38,005 bases of DNA, taken from positions 1-38,005 of the IMG/VR virus record IMGVR_UViG_3300008448_000255. The stretch is one strand, 5' to 3'. Each line of letters starts with the position of its first letter. Position 1 is the first letter of the stretch. This document shows, in pieces, positions 10,254-18,845 of the stretch. The notes below the pieces were generated by a model. It had not been told where the DNA came from, made no database searches, and saw nothing but the letters and a program-made list of their open reading frames with translations. This DNA is from a virus. Made by a program: the position numbers and the translations under genes.

Positions 10254-10527
10254 AATTTGTAAATTTTTGTTCTTTAGTATAATCTGCAGGGATGTTTTCT
10301 AATTCCCCTGTATTCCAAATTTTATTCATAGCAGCTATGTGAGTCTTAACTGCTTTAGTATCATTAAATACTTCTGAGCATTGTAGAACTTCTCCATTTC
10401 TGCCCACTGATTTTACAACATATCCGCTTACGGTTTTTCTTTCTTTTTCTCCGGTCTCTTCATTTTCCACTAAGATTCTTCTTTTAGAATCGTGGATTTG
10501 AATACTACCCTTATTTGTTTTTTTCAT
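10228..10527 (-). CDS. YegP/DUF1508-like small protein
   Basis: A 99-aa protein. Residues about 34-70 (YVVKSVGRNGEVLQCSEVF..TKAVKTHIAAM) fit the YegP/DUF1508 pattern, a small beta-beta-beta-alpha module with a conserved F/Y..K..NGevl..Se.y..k..a...I motif. The biochemical role of this family is not established. The N-terminal 30 residues are very charged (KRRILVENEETGEKERK). It overlaps the upstream MazG-like gene by four bases (ATGA) and the downstream Acb2-like gene by 26 bases, so it belongs to one leftward operon. Confidence 0.5.
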   Translation of the reverse strand: MKKTNKGSIQIHDSKRRILVENEETGEKERKTVSGYVVKSVGRNGEVLQCSEVFNDTKAVKTHIAAMNKIWNTGELENIPADYTKEQKFTNYGLALPGI

Positions 10528-10907
10528 GATTCAAGTATTTGTTTTACATTTGGTCTAAAGTAATTAGGGCCTTTGAGGATTTTACCATCCTCTCTACGGA
10601 TAGCTCTACCATCCTCACCCATTTTACTCATATTACTACGGTGAATTTCACTGAATACTCTCTCTAGATAATCTTGCATGCCATGCTCTAGTGCGGTGCC
10701 TATGAGGATATACAACATATCCCCAATGGCATCCGCTATTTCTGTAACATCTTCTGCAGCACAAGCTTCTAGATATTCTACATTCTCTTCAGCCATTAGA
10801 TTGAAACGAAGTCTTTGTCTATCTAGTGATATATTACCAGGTTTATCAGCTATAACTATGTCTGTAGCCTCGCACCATTCTTTTACTTTAGTGAATTCCT
10901 TTTTCAT
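10524..10907 (-). CDS. MazG-like all-alpha nucleotide pyrophosphohydrolase
   Basis: A 127-aa protein. It has the EExxE (AEENVEYLE) and later ExxD (EIADAIGDMLY) metal-binding motifs of the all-alpha NTP pyrophosphohydrolases, followed by GTALEHGM and the EIHRSNMSK segment typical of the phosphoribosyl-ATP pyrophosphatase-like/MazG branch. Such enzymes hydrolyse (d)NTPs to NMP and pyrophosphate; in phages they clean or rebalance the nucleotide pool. The chosen start ATG sits in TAATG with the upstream stop. An in-frame ATG six bases earlier (start 10913, adding Met-Leu) is also possible. It is next to a DUF1599-like gene and the DNA polymerase, consistent with a nucleotide-pool role. The substrate is unknown. 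Confidence 0.8.
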   Translation of the reverse strand: MKKEFTKVKEWCEATDIVIADKPGNISLDRQRLRFNLMAEENVEYLEACAAEDVTEIADAIGDMLYILIGTALEHGMQDYLERVFSEIHRSNMSKMGEDGRAIRREDGKILKGPNYFRPNVKQILES

Positions 10908-11302
10908 TAGCATTTAGTATTTGAAGAATTTATACAAACGTAGTTATACTTAAGTCTAGATTCTTCTAGTTTACGGGGCTCCATATCTTCTTTAAACATA
11001 CCCTCTATCAGGATAAGGTAATTAATAGCGTCTCCAATTTTCTCTTCTAGAACTTTCTCATCAGGTATTTTACCAGACTTAGATCTAGCTTCAATAATCA
11101 TTTTAATAGACTGAAGATGTTTTACCATGAACTCCCATGCTACCGCTTGTTTGGTATCATGAAAGCTCAATGGCAAAGACTCTGTAAAAGCTTTGAAAAC
11201 ATCTTCTTGTCCAGCATATTCTTCATTCTTACTTTGAAGAACATCTTTGATAAGTTGTACACGTCTCTGTACAACGTCTTCTACAAATTGTTTTCTAGTC
11301 AT
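10907..11302 (-). CDS. DUF1599 / nucleotide modification associated domain 1-like protein
   Basis: A 131-aa helical protein. Visible pattern: a helix with KNEEYAGQEDVFKAF, then AVAWEFMVKHLQSIK, then EEKIGDAINYLILIEGMF. This series (NxeYa..d.f..F, ...KH..si, EKigDainYl) is the signature I associate with the DUF1599/NMAD1 family of phage proteins, linked to nucleotide metabolism or modification but without a settled reaction. The tail from residue 115 contains two Cys and is poorly conserved. Its stop overlaps the start of the MazG-like gene, and its start lies one base from the polymerase stop, so all three are probably co-expressed. Confidence 0.65.
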   Translation of the reverse strand: MTRKQFVEDVVQRRVQLIKDVLQSKNEEYAGQEDVFKAFTESLPLSFHDTKQAVAWEFMVKHLQSIKMIIEARSKSGKIPDEKVLEEKIGDAINYLILIEGMFKEDMEPRKLEESRLKYNYVCINSSNTKC

Positions 11303-11303
11303 A

Positions 11304-13295
11304 TCAAAACATTGTTAGTTGACTTGTTTGTTTTTTCTTCTCTACAGATTCTATCATCTTGTAAATATTCTGTAAGTAATAGTCTTCATTTACTCCCCTG
11401 TCTTTCCAGGGTTTATCATCAATTACATTGTAAATAGTTTGTCTCCAAGCACCAGCTTCTAACTGAAAGTTTCTACCGTCTACTTTGTTTTTCTTCATAA
11501 TCTTACAGCCCTCATTAGATATGTAATACCTAACAATGTGCTGTAATTTTTTAAATGCCATGTTGCCTTTGACTAAACACTCTTCTACAAACTCCCATTC
11601 ACCTTTAGCCTTTGCACCGGCACAGTAGTCAAATATATTTCTGTTTTTGCTAAGATATATCTCTGGTAAAACATTGAATACAAAATAGTTATATACAGCT
11701 TTAGATATTATCAGAAAACTTTTATTCTTGTGTAAAGCTAGGTCAGAAAACTCAAACCTACCCTTACACTTTGTACTAGAGTAATAACATTTATCTCCTT
11801 CAGTTCTATAGATGTAGTGTGGAAACTCTGATTGTAATGACTGAAAATCTTCTTTACTAACTTCTTTCTCTTTATTTACAGCAATGTAGTTATTTACGTC
11901 AGCTAGAATTAGCTTGGAGTATTCACCGTGCTCTAGATTTAGATTAGTTATCTCTTCCCATTTCTTGCATATCTCAAAGTATTTCTCTTTCATGCTAGAT
12001 GGTATCATCATCTCCAAACCGTCAGTGTTTTGCATAAGCGGGATAGATCCTGGGATAGCCGTGCTGAGCATTTCGTATAGCATTGTAAGGCTAAGTTGAC
12101 CATTAATAGTAATACGCATAGTAAACTCAGGATCATACAGGAAACTATTCTCGTCATTGCTGAGACCATAGGTACTATTGAGAATGATCTTATACACATA
12201 ATTCTTAGGGTCTTTTTTAGGAATCTTTACTCTCTCATCAAAGAACCACTCATACTGTTCACAGAATTCATCTTTAGGTAGATGTGCCGGAGACCAACCA
12301 TTTCTAATAGCAAGGTTAGGATAGAAACTAGTAACGTCACTAGTCATAATTATCATCCCATCTTTTGCTGTATAGACACCGCTAGATCTAGCACCATGTA
12401 CACCACCCAGACCAAAATCTGTACGGACACTTTTGTGGGTCATTGAATACTTAAAACCACTCTTAGTATTATTAGGATCAATTATAAGCTCTTTAAAGTT
12501 AGTCAGGATATCCTGAAACTCTTTTCTCTCAAACTTTATATACGGTAGTATGATGTCTTTAACTACAATCCTATCTCTAGATGTTCTTAGTGACTTTAGC
12601 TCTGATTTCTTTATACCGGTCTTTTGACTTAAGAATAATAAGAATAGATCTTTAGCAATCTTTGGTTCTGAAGCACTGTATAAGTTGATGCTGTATTCTT
12701 TAGATAGAGAACCGCGTAAGTTAATTTGACTCTTACTTAGTTCCATAATCTGTTTACAGGATCTAACGTCATTTACACAATACTCCATTACCTCTTTGAC
12801 TTGTGCTTGAGTATGTATATAAGTACTATGGTGTATTGGCATCTCCTGGATATTAAACCAGTCCATGCTATACTGTATCCACTTTAGACTTGATCTTTTA
12901 GCCGGGTTGTCCCAGTGATTTAGCTTAAATACATCAACCTGATGTATAGATAATTCATGTGGAGCATAAGGAGGGAACTCGTTATTACCGGTTCTCTCAA
13001 TAACACTCTGAGCAAAGTTGTAGATTTTATGTGCTATATGCATGGGGTCACCAAGCACAAGCTCTTCCTGATTAGCTAGTATGAACTCTGTAATTTGAGC
13101 GTCAAAGTTTAGTCCGTTGTAACTAATATGCCACTCCTTATTCTCTACATTTTCATTAAGAAACTTTACTAGCTCTGATATGTCATTTCTTAATCTATGT
13201 ACTACAAACGTCTTTGTTTCATCAGTCTTGTAGTGCTGAAACACTGCACCAAACATGTTGATGAGGGTCTCATAGTCCATTACCCAATGGTTCAT
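11304..13295 (-). CDS. family B DNA polymerase with 3'-5' exonuclease
   Basis: A 663-aa replicative polymerase. Exonuclease motifs: ExoI DYET (D7, E9), ExoII ISYNGLNFD (D65), ExoIII YCVND (D176), so proofreading appears intact. Polymerase motif A is SDVTSFYPN (D320), motif B KIILNSTYG (369-377), motif C MQNTDG (D425); the first aspartate of the usual DTD is Asn, but the second, metal-binding one is present. It is short for family B and resembles the compact enzymes of crAss-like phages that use PolB rather than PolA. The ATG at 13295 puts ExoI only seven residues in; the frame stays open upstream but has no ATG before the preceding terminator. It heads the 3' nucleotide-pool operon. Confidence 0.93.
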   Translation of the reverse strand: MNHWVMDYETLINMFGAVFQHYKTDETKTFVVHRLRNDISELVKFLNENVENKEWHISYNGLNFDAQITEFILANQEELVLGDPMHIAHKIYNFAQSVIERTGNNEFPPYAPHELSIHQVDVFKLNHWDNPAKRSSLKWIQYSMDWFNIQEMPIHHSTYIHTQAQVKEVMEYCVNDVRSCKQIMELSKSQINLRGSLSKEYSINLYSASEPKIAKDLFLLFLSQKTGIKKSELKSLRTSRDRIVVKDIILPYIKFERKEFQDILTNFKELIIDPNNTKSGFKYSMTHKSVRTDFGLGGVHGARSSGVYTAKDGMIIMTSDVTSFYPNLAIRNGWSPAHLPKDEFCEQYEWFFDERVKIPKKDPKNYVYKIILNSTYGLSNDENSFLYDPEFTMRITINGQLSLTMLYEMLSTAIPGSIPLMQNTDGLEMMIPSSMKEKYFEICKKWEEITNLNLEHGEYSKLILADVNNYIAVNKEKEVSKEDFQSLQSEFPHYIYRTEGDKCYYSSTKCKGRFEFSDLALHKNKSFLIISKAVYNYFVFNVLPEIYLSKNRNIFDYCAGAKAKGEWEFVEECLVKGNMAFKKLQHIVRYYISNEGCKIMKKNKVDGRNFQLEAGAWRQTIYNVIDDKPWKDRGVNEDYYLQNIYKMIESVEKKKQTSQLTMF

Positions 13296-13338
13296 AATCT
13301 TTTGTTCAGTTAAGCTGTCCCCCCGATAATTAAAACAT

Positions 13339-13358
13339 AAAAGGGGCTTGCGCCCCCT
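13339..13358 (-). terminator. intrinsic terminator upstream of the polymerase gene
   Basis: Read on the - strand: GGGGC-GCAA-GCCCC followed by TTTTATGTTTT. A 5-bp GC stem with a tetraloop and a short U tract lies just after the gene ending at 13379, so transcription of the 13379-21039 operon probably ends or is attenuated here before the polymerase gene. Confidence 0.8.
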
Positions 13359-13378
13359 ATATGCGTATGTTTAACCAA

Positions 13379-13768
13379 TTAAGCAGGTGTTTCACTGCTA
13401 TCCAAAAACTCTTTACAAACGTCAGCATTGACAGCAAACATTTCTATAAATTCCGAAATTTGGGAAGAATCAGAAATATAATACTCCTGGAAAGTTTCAA
13501 TAGTTCTACGCTCTTCCTTGAAAGGTTTAGCACCATCAGATTTTACTTTTCTGAGTACAACATCTCCATTATCATCAAGCTTCGGCATCATATGAAACAC
13601 ATTCTTTCTAGTTTGACCAATAATAGCCAAAACTTTAGATTCTGGATCATAAATACATTCTACATATGGACACTTAGTTCCAACTGGAATCATCTTAAAC
13701 GTTGGTTTATTGTTCCATTCGGACTTAATAACCATCATTGATTTACTTTCAATAACCATTTGTTGCAT
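13379..13768 (-). CDS. conserved phage protein of unknown function (129 aa)
   Basis: I do not recognise this gene. The product begins with a beta-rich region containing VGTKCPYVECIYDPESKVLAIIG (about 29-51) and a mixed-charge C-terminal half. The sequence has no signal peptide or membrane segment. The start ATG lies 3 bases after the stop of the upstream gene, preceded by the 17-base repeat described at 13770-13786; a second ATG three codons on is possible. It is the last gene before a terminator, and its place at the end of the nuclease/MoxR operon suggests a replication-linked or regulatory accessory role, but nothing in the sequence proves that. Confidence 0.7.
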   Translation of the reverse strand: MQQMVIESKSMMVIKSEWNNKPTFKMIPVGTKCPYVECIYDPESKVLAIIGQTRKNVFHMMPKLDDNGDVVLRKVKSDGAKPFKEERRTIETFQEYYISDSSQISEFIEMFAVNADVCKEFLDSSETPA

Positions 13769-13769
13769 A

Positions 13770-13786
13770 TTTTACTGCGAATTTAA
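13770..13786 (-). repeat. 17-base repeat copy 1 at a stop/start junction
   Basis: On the - strand TTAAATTCGCAGTAAAA. It matches the copy at 16487-16503 at 16 of 17 bases. It includes the TAA stop of the upstream gene and lies one base before the ATG of the gene starting at 13768. The reading frame across the repeat differs from that in copy 2, so protein similarity does not explain it. Confidence 0.55.
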
Positions 13787-14344
13787 AGATAAACCATCTT
13801 TTTCCAAATTCTTTAGAGTTATTTCTAAAGTTTCTTTCCGTAGGCTAGGTTTATCACATAACTCACCTACATCTTTTAGAAGCTTCGGAGAGCATTCTAA
13901 AAGCTTAGAATAAATATCAAAATACATTTCTGGATTTAGATAACTATCTACATATACATAGTTCTTTTTACTTTTAGCATAATGACCTAAGATTATAAGT
14001 TTCAAGTCTTTAGATAGTTTAGAGTACTTGCCCTGTAGAAAGTAATCCCAATCCTTCTTGTAATCGGATAAATCAAAAATATAAACACCTACATCTTTAC
14101 TTGTTTCCAAGTAATCATAGAAGTATTTATTTCCCAAAAGTCTGGTTTTCTCAAATACATTAAACTCAGGATCATCTCTAAGATAATAGGTAGTAATAAG
14201 TTTATAGTCATCATGGGTATAATGACCCTTTAGTGACGTATAAATTCCCACAGGGGTTACACTGCTACCTTTAGAGATACCTAGAATAGGAAACAAGAAA
14301 ACATTTGACTTCTGAAAGTATCCTTCATACAGGGATTTGAGCAT
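13772..14344 (-). CDS. protein of unknown function (190 aa)
   Basis: Not recognised. Start chosen at ATG 14344 (MLKSLYEGYF); the frame extends seven codons further to a TTG inside the upstream gene, which is less likely. The protein is tyrosine-rich with an apparent alpha/beta N-terminal half (VFLFPILGISKGSSVTPVG, about 15-33) and a helical, lysine-rich C-terminal third. It starts 11 bases after the PD-(D/E)XK nuclease stop and ends 4 bases before the next start. Position beside the nuclease suggests a shared transcript only. Confidence 0.7.
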   Translation of the reverse strand: MLKSLYEGYFQKSNVFLFPILGISKGSSVTPVGIYTSLKGHYTHDDYKLITTYYLRDDPEFNVFEKTRLLGNKYFYDYLETSKDVGVYIFDLSDYKKDWDYFLQGKYSKLSKDLKLIILGHYAKSKKNYVYVDSYLNPEMYFDIYSKLLECSPKLLKDVGELCDKPSLRKETLEITLKNLEKDGLSLNSQ

Positions 14345-14354
14345 ACAATTGGTT

Positions 14355-15362
14355 TTACAGTACAACTTTTGTTACAACCATATCATATGGTAAAGAGAAC
14401 TCTCTCTTTTCATAATGATATTTAGCTTTAGCAAGAGCGTTGCTGAGACCGGTCAAATACCACTTGTTCATTGTTTCATCAGACACTGGAAATACATACG
14501 TCTGTTTGTACTTGTCAATGACAATAAAGTTGAACTCTACTTTCCAAGTGCCATCTACAGCAAAATTCATCATTACAAGTTTTTTATAGATAGCTGCTTG
14601 AAGCCAGTAGTTATAGTAATCAACAGTCTCAGCAAACTCTGCTACTGTTTTACCTGTTGTCTTTAAGTCATTGATAACTATGGTTTTATTGCTTTCATTG
14701 ACAACAAGATTATCAATTATCCCCTTTAATCCAAAAGGATAACCAGGTAGATCAATTTGAATCTGGTGCTCACTATAAACAGTGCTACCAGAATTCCCAT
14801 ATAGGTCAAGAACTTTTACAACTTCCGGATTCTGTCTCAGAACCTGGACTGATTCAAGACACCGATTGTACATCTCTGTGTCTATGACATCTTTACTGCC
14901 TTTCTGTTTTAGAAAGTCAAAGTAGCTTACAGTTTGATCTGTAACCATTTTGTCAACCCTCTGCTCATCCGTCTTTAAAGACTGGTGCAGATTAATCTCT
15001 TTTAGTATGTCTAAGATCACTGCCTCAAATGATCTCAGATCCTGGTCTAGAGAGTTAGTCTCTTGAGCATATCTAAATACTTTATCTACAACAATTTTAG
15101 GGTTGTCGCTTGGCAAAGATAGTGGAGATATGACAAATTGCTTGTCAAAATTATCACCATCTAATAATAAGCAGTGAATTACTTTACCCTCAAGAAGATA
15201 GCTGTCTAGCTTCTCTTCTCTTTGTTGTAAAATATAGTGTGAATAAAAAAGCTTTGGTGAAAAAAGGAGCCTATTCAAACCACTATAACTGAGGTTAAAT
15301 GGTTTTGAATAGAACTCCTCCTCCAAAGCAAGAACATTAATCCCTTCCTTGGTTTGTATCAT
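14355..15362 (-). CDS. PD-(D/E)XK nuclease, RecB/exonuclease VIII-like
   Basis: A 335-aa protein. N-terminal LSYSGLNRLLFSPKLFYSHY and LLEGKVIHCLLLD (GxxxH) fit the entry helix and early motif of the RecB/Cas4-like nucleases. The core is GLKGIIDNLVV ... TIVINDLKTT (about 222-245), giving the D-x(n)-(D/E)-x-K metal-binding signature, followed by NYWLQAAIYKKL, the QxxxY motif. It probably degrades or trims DNA ends during recombination, replication or host DNA breakdown. It overlaps the upstream gene by 26 bases, so expression is coupled. Whether it is an exonuclease or a structure-specific enzyme cannot be read from the sequence. Confidence 0.85.
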   Translation of the reverse strand: MIQTKEGINVLALEEEFYSKPFNLSYSGLNRLLFSPKLFYSHYILQQREEKLDSYLLEGKVIHCLLLDGDNFDKQFVISPLSLPSDNPKIVVDKVFRYAQETNSLDQDLRSFEAVILDILKEINLHQSLKTDEQRVDKMVTDQTVSYFDFLKQKGSKDVIDTEMYNRCLESVQVLRQNPEVVKVLDLYGNSGSTVYSEHQIQIDLPGYPFGLKGIIDNLVVNESNKTIVINDLKTTGKTVAEFAETVDYYNYWLQAAIYKKLVMMNFAVDGTWKVEFNFIVIDKYKQTYVFPVSDETMNKWYLTGLSNALAKAKYHYEKREFSLPYDMVVTKVVL

Positions 15363-16482
15363 TTTCTGGTTTTACGATTTCTATACCCTTTACTTTAATC
15401 CACTTGTATCTACTAAAACTACGTCCAAATTCTTCCATAGCTCTTTCAAAAACAAGAGTTTTGATATCATCAGTAAGCTTACCCATAGAGTCTGCTTTGT
15501 CTAGGATGTTATCTAGATTTACATTAGTATACTTGTTAAAGTTCATGAAGTCTAGGAGACTCTTGAAAGCTACACTGTGACAATACTTGTTGTATCTGTG
15601 ATTGTTAAAGTGGTCACCCAAAAGTATCAACAAATAATGCTGACTACCCTCAAAGTTACAATTAGCCATCAGAGTCAAACCTAGTTCAATATTACCGGGA
15701 TCACTGCTACTAAGAAGCTGGTCAATGAAAACATAGTTTTCATGTTCCATGTCAGAAGAACCCAATAGAGATTGTAAAGCAGAATCTGTAATGATACTCT
15801 TATCCGCATAGTTACGCAGATTATCTACTACAGCTTGGTCAACTACATGAATATTAGAATTAATCTTTGCATCAGTATAACCTAAGGCATCTGCAACAGA
15901 ATCAAACTTATCCTTGTAGCCATAACTAAAAGAAATATACTCTATGTCTGCGGGTAAACCTTTTATGGCATCAACAGCTTTCTGTACTTCTTCTTTGTTA
16001 TCAATAGCATTTACAACAGATGAGCTATATCTATAGGGTCTCATTAGTTTGAGAGTATTACCACTCACTGTTTCTGACAGACAATGCTCAAGAACCTTTG
16101 TTACATCTTCTCTTTTGTAGATATACTGACCCCAGCTATAACTGGTGTTACCAAGAACTTCATTCTTAGAGATAACAATAGTATCAGCTTTGGTAGAATC
16201 TCTTACTACAGATAGATTGTATTTATCTTTTACTTCCCGGATTTTATATCTAGGAACAGTAGCAGTCTTGCTAAAGAACATCTTACCTAGTTTATCAGAC
16301 TCTACATCAGTGCCCTTAGTCTTTACATTAAAGAAAGCAAATAGCTTATCTTGAATTTTTACTTGATCCATCTTTGATTCAAGAACTCCATATGTACTCT
16401 CACCCTGAGGTGAGAATACAGTAGAGCCGTCAAAGAAACTAGCATTTACAAATTTTATAAATCTAACTCCGTTTATTTCCAT
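15337..16482 (-). CDS. protein of unknown function with a helical repeat-like C-terminal half (381 aa)
   Basis: Not recognised. The N-terminal half is mixed alpha/beta. The C-terminal half, from about residue 245, is helical and contains LLSSSDPGNIELGLTLMANC. This resembles LLSESKADRDVGLGILEG in the protein at 18826-19437, as if both share a small HEAT-like helical pair. The gene lies directly after the MoxR ATPase (one-base gap) and overlaps the nuclease by 26 bases. Such a protein could be a scaffold or partner of the ATPase, but that is inference. Confidence 0.7.
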   Translation of the reverse strand: MEINGVRFIKFVNASFFDGSTVFSPQGESTYGVLESKMDQVKIQDKLFAFFNVKTKGTDVESDKLGKMFFSKTATVPRYKIREVKDKYNLSVVRDSTKADTIVISKNEVLGNTSYSWGQYIYKREDVTKVLEHCLSETVSGNTLKLMRPYRYSSSVVNAIDNKEEVQKAVDAIKGLPADIEYISFSYGYKDKFDSVADALGYTDAKINSNIHVVDQAVVDNLRNYADKSIITDSALQSLLGSSDMEHENYVFIDQLLSSSDPGNIELGLTLMANCNFEGSQHYLLILLGDHFNNHRYNKYCHSVAFKSLLDFMNFNKYTNVNLDNILDKADSMGKLTDDIKTLVFERAMEEFGRSFSRYKWIKVKGIEIVKPENDTNQGRD

Positions 16483-16483
16483 A

Positions 16484-17665
16484 TTATTTTACTGCGAGTT
16501 TAACAATGTCTTTGTCAAGAAGCATCTTCTGGAACTTGGTCTTGTTACCAGAGATAATATTCTTAATCATGAAATAGTGTAGGTCAAGAGCAAAGAGACC
16601 TTCTGCTTTGATAATATCCTTGATACGGTCAAGAATCTTGTCAGTTACAGGGTTAGACTCTGCATAGACCACACTATAGTTACTGATACGAGTAGCCATT
16701 AGACTAGCAATGTCAGCTCTGTAGTGAGTACCCTCATACATAGAAGCCTTCAGTTTAGTCTCAATAGGATCCCAATCAGCTCCGGTAAGAATCTCTTTAG
16801 GAGATACCATAGTATCCAGCCTGTTATTAATAAAGGTGGTAAAGAGAGTACTGAACTCAGTCCCTACACTACCCTCACCAATCATCTGAATCAGTGGTAA
16901 CTGCTCTTCAAAGACCTTAATAGAACTGATAGAGTTAAAGAATGTAGTAATACTACGAGGATTAATATCACCTTTAACCAACTCAGGATGCATCAACAAG
17001 AAATTGATACAACGAGAGTCAACACTATTCTGTTCTGCCCACTTAGCCCAACAGTCAATGTCAAACTTCAAATGAGCTGTAATAAAACGAGTTCTCTGAG
17101 CTGTGTCAATAGAGTTAACTAGATACTCACCATTGTCAGGATTAGAAGTAAGAATTACGTGCCAGTCCTTTGGTAGTTTCCATGAGATGTACTCTTGACG
17201 GTCAATGATTTCCATAACTGCCTGAACAAATCTGAGGTCAGCACGAGTCCAGTCATCCAGAATAAGGATACCACCTTGTCCTTTACCCTGTACCCACTCT
17301 GGTGCAGCATGGGTCATTCTCTTCTCACCAGTAGGTTTGTAACCACTGGTTATATACATAGGCATAGTAGACTCGGTAACCCACTTAGTCAACTCACCTT
17401 TTATCATTTCGTGCTCCTTCATAGGAAAACCTACTAGGTCACCAATTTCTTCCAACTGACTGAGATTCAACTTGATGCACTGTAGATTGAGCTCTTCAGC
17501 AACTTGTAGAATAGCACTGGTCTTACCTAGACCCGCTTCACCCTCTATATTAATAGCCACAGGATTCTTACCGTTCTCTTGGAGGTAACGATTATTTCCT
17601 ACAATATGCTTTACAAAATCTTTCAATTCTGTAGTATTCAATACTACTTGCTTAATGTTTGCCAT
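16484..17665 (-). CDS. MoxR-type AAA+ ATPase
   Basis: A 393-aa protein. Walker A GEAGLGKT (42-49); Walker B ILILDDW (133-139, with DD in place of the usual DE); sensor 1 LTSNPDN (N175); a likely arginine finger region TAQRTRF (188-194). The arrangement fits the MoxR/RavA branch of AAA+ chaperone-like ATPases, which typically work with a von Willebrand factor A partner. The next gene upstream, one base away, encodes exactly such a VWA protein, so the pair very probably acts as one remodelling machine. Its target in the phage is unknown. Confidence 0.85.
   Translation of the reverse strand: MANIKQVVLNTTELKDFVKHIVGNNRYLQENGKNPVAINIEGEAGLGKTSAILQVAEELNLQCIKLNLSQLEEIGDLVGFPMKEHEMIKGELTKWVTESTMPMYITSGYKPTGEKRMTHAAPEWVQGKGQGGILILDDWTRADLRFVQAVMEIIDRQEYISWKLPKDWHVILTSNPDNGEYLVNSIDTAQRTRFITAHLKFDIDCWAKWAEQNSVDSRCINFLLMHPELVKGDINPRSITTFFNSISSIKVFEEQLPLIQMIGEGSVGTEFSTLFTTFINNRLDTMVSPKEILTGADWDPIETKLKASMYEGTHYRADIASLMATRISNYSVVYAESNPVTDKILDRIKDIIKAEGLFALDLHYFMIKNIISGNKTKFQKMLLDKDIVKLAVK
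16487..16503 (-). repeat. 17-base repeat copy 2 at a stop/start junction
   Basis: On the - strand TTAAACTCGCAGTAAAA. It differs from the copy at 13770-13786 by one base and lies at the end of the MoxR gene, four bases before the next ATG. It is read in a different frame here (the stop comes just after the repeat). Confidence 0.55.
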
Positions 17666-17666
17666 C

Positions 17667-18845
17667 TTAATTTAATTTGATAATTTGACCTGGTAAGTTA
17701 TTATTCATACTACAACGGGAACTAAGTACCCAGAGTATATGCCCCTTTGGTTTAGCAGGAGCTGGTGCTTCTCCATCTGTAAAATAAATCAGACATGTAT
17801 AGTTCTTTTGATTAGCGTCATAATACTCTACAACTGGCTCAAAAGAGGTGCCACCACGACCATGCAATTCAATCTTGTTAGACTTCTTGTATGGTCTAAT
17901 ATCACTAATAGCAGTATCACACTGCACAACAGTTACATCACATCCTGTCTTATGCATATGGTGAACTTCCGAGAAAAACTCCTTAAGTTCATCTGTGCTA
18001 ACAGAACCTGATGTATCTATAGCCACTAAGATATGTTTCTTCTGCTTAATCTTAAGACCGGGGTTATCCTCAAATCTTTTATTAAACTTACGTCTTAGTT
18101 TCTTGGTATACACCTTTACAGATCTACCTACAAATCTTCTAATATACCCACGCCAGTCAAACTTAGCTTCCTCAAATGCTGTGAAATTATCTATCAGCTC
18201 TTTGATTTCACCAGGTACTGAACCACGGGATTTTTTAACCTCTTCAGCTAGTTCTTTCATCTGATACTCCATCTGTGTTTTAAGCAGACGTTTCTCAGCT
18301 TCACCCATATTGTCAAACTCTTTCCAATCATGGTTAGGATTATTAAGACCATCCTCAGATTGAGGTTGTCCCTGATCCATAGCATCCATAAGATTCTGCA
18401 GAGTCTGATTATCCTGTTGTTGACTCAGAATATCATAGTAAGCTCTGGTACCAGCTTTTGGAGGAAGAGTAATACCTGGAAATGATTCTAGATTTAGACC
18501 ACCCTCTGGTAGATACTGATCTTCAATATACTGATTGATCTCAATATCTGCAGCGATGTTAAAGAGTTTAGCATCTTGAAAGCTATCTCTCATCAGTGGA
18601 TGAAAGAATGCTAAATGCAGCATCTCGTGCTTAGTCAAACCTATTCTATGGTCTAGACTCAGTGTATCCCAGAACTCAGGATTGATACGTAGTTTATAGT
18701 TGATGTTGTGTTTAGCAACACCCGCTGTAGGTAACTCAGTAGACCATTCCTTTTCTGTCATAACTAGAAAAAGCCCGTAATAGGGCTCTTTCAACATTAG
18801 TTCTTTACAAACTTTTGAAAGACTTTCATTTCTTGTTAAGCTCAT
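17667..18845 (-). CDS. VWA-like protein with N-terminal metallopeptidase-like domain
   Basis: A 392-aa protein with two modules. The N-terminal one has HEMLHLAF (H73, E74, H77) and NIAADIEIN (D100), the signature of the putative metallopeptidase domain that precedes VWA-like domains in DUF2201 proteins. The middle (145-210) is Gln/Glu-rich linker. The C-terminal domain has a MIDAS metal site: DTSGS (277-281), T333 in RGGTSFEP and D357 in IYFTDGE. It forms a pair with the MoxR ATPase gene one base downstream. VWA partners usually deliver substrates or bind metal-dependent ligands for MoxR ATPases. It overlaps the upstream gene by 20 bases. Confidence 0.85.
   Translation of the reverse strand: MSLTRNESLSKVCKELMLKEPYYGLFLVMTEKEWSTELPTAGVAKHNINYKLRINPEFWDTLSLDHRIGLTKHEMLHLAFFHPLMRDSFQDAKLFNIAADIEINQYIEDQYLPEGGLNLESFPGITLPPKAGTRAYYDILSQQQDNQTLQNLMDAMDQGQPQSEDGLNNPNHDWKEFDNMGEAEKRLLKTQMEYQMKELAEEVKKSRGSVPGEIKELIDNFTAFEEAKFDWRGYIRRFVGRSVKVYTKKLRRKFNKRFEDNPGLKIKQKKHILVAIDTSGSVSTDELKEFFSEVHHMHKTGCDVTVVQCDTAISDIRPYKKSNKIELHGRGGTSFEPVVEYYDANQKNYTCLIYFTDGEAPAPAKPKGHILWVLSSRCSMNNNLPGQIIKLN

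Noticed and set aside
13361-13741. 126-codon + strand frame opposite the 129-aa gene
   Set aside because: It overlaps a terminator and has the Phe/His/Asn-rich composition of antisense frames; the - strand gene fits the operon spacing.
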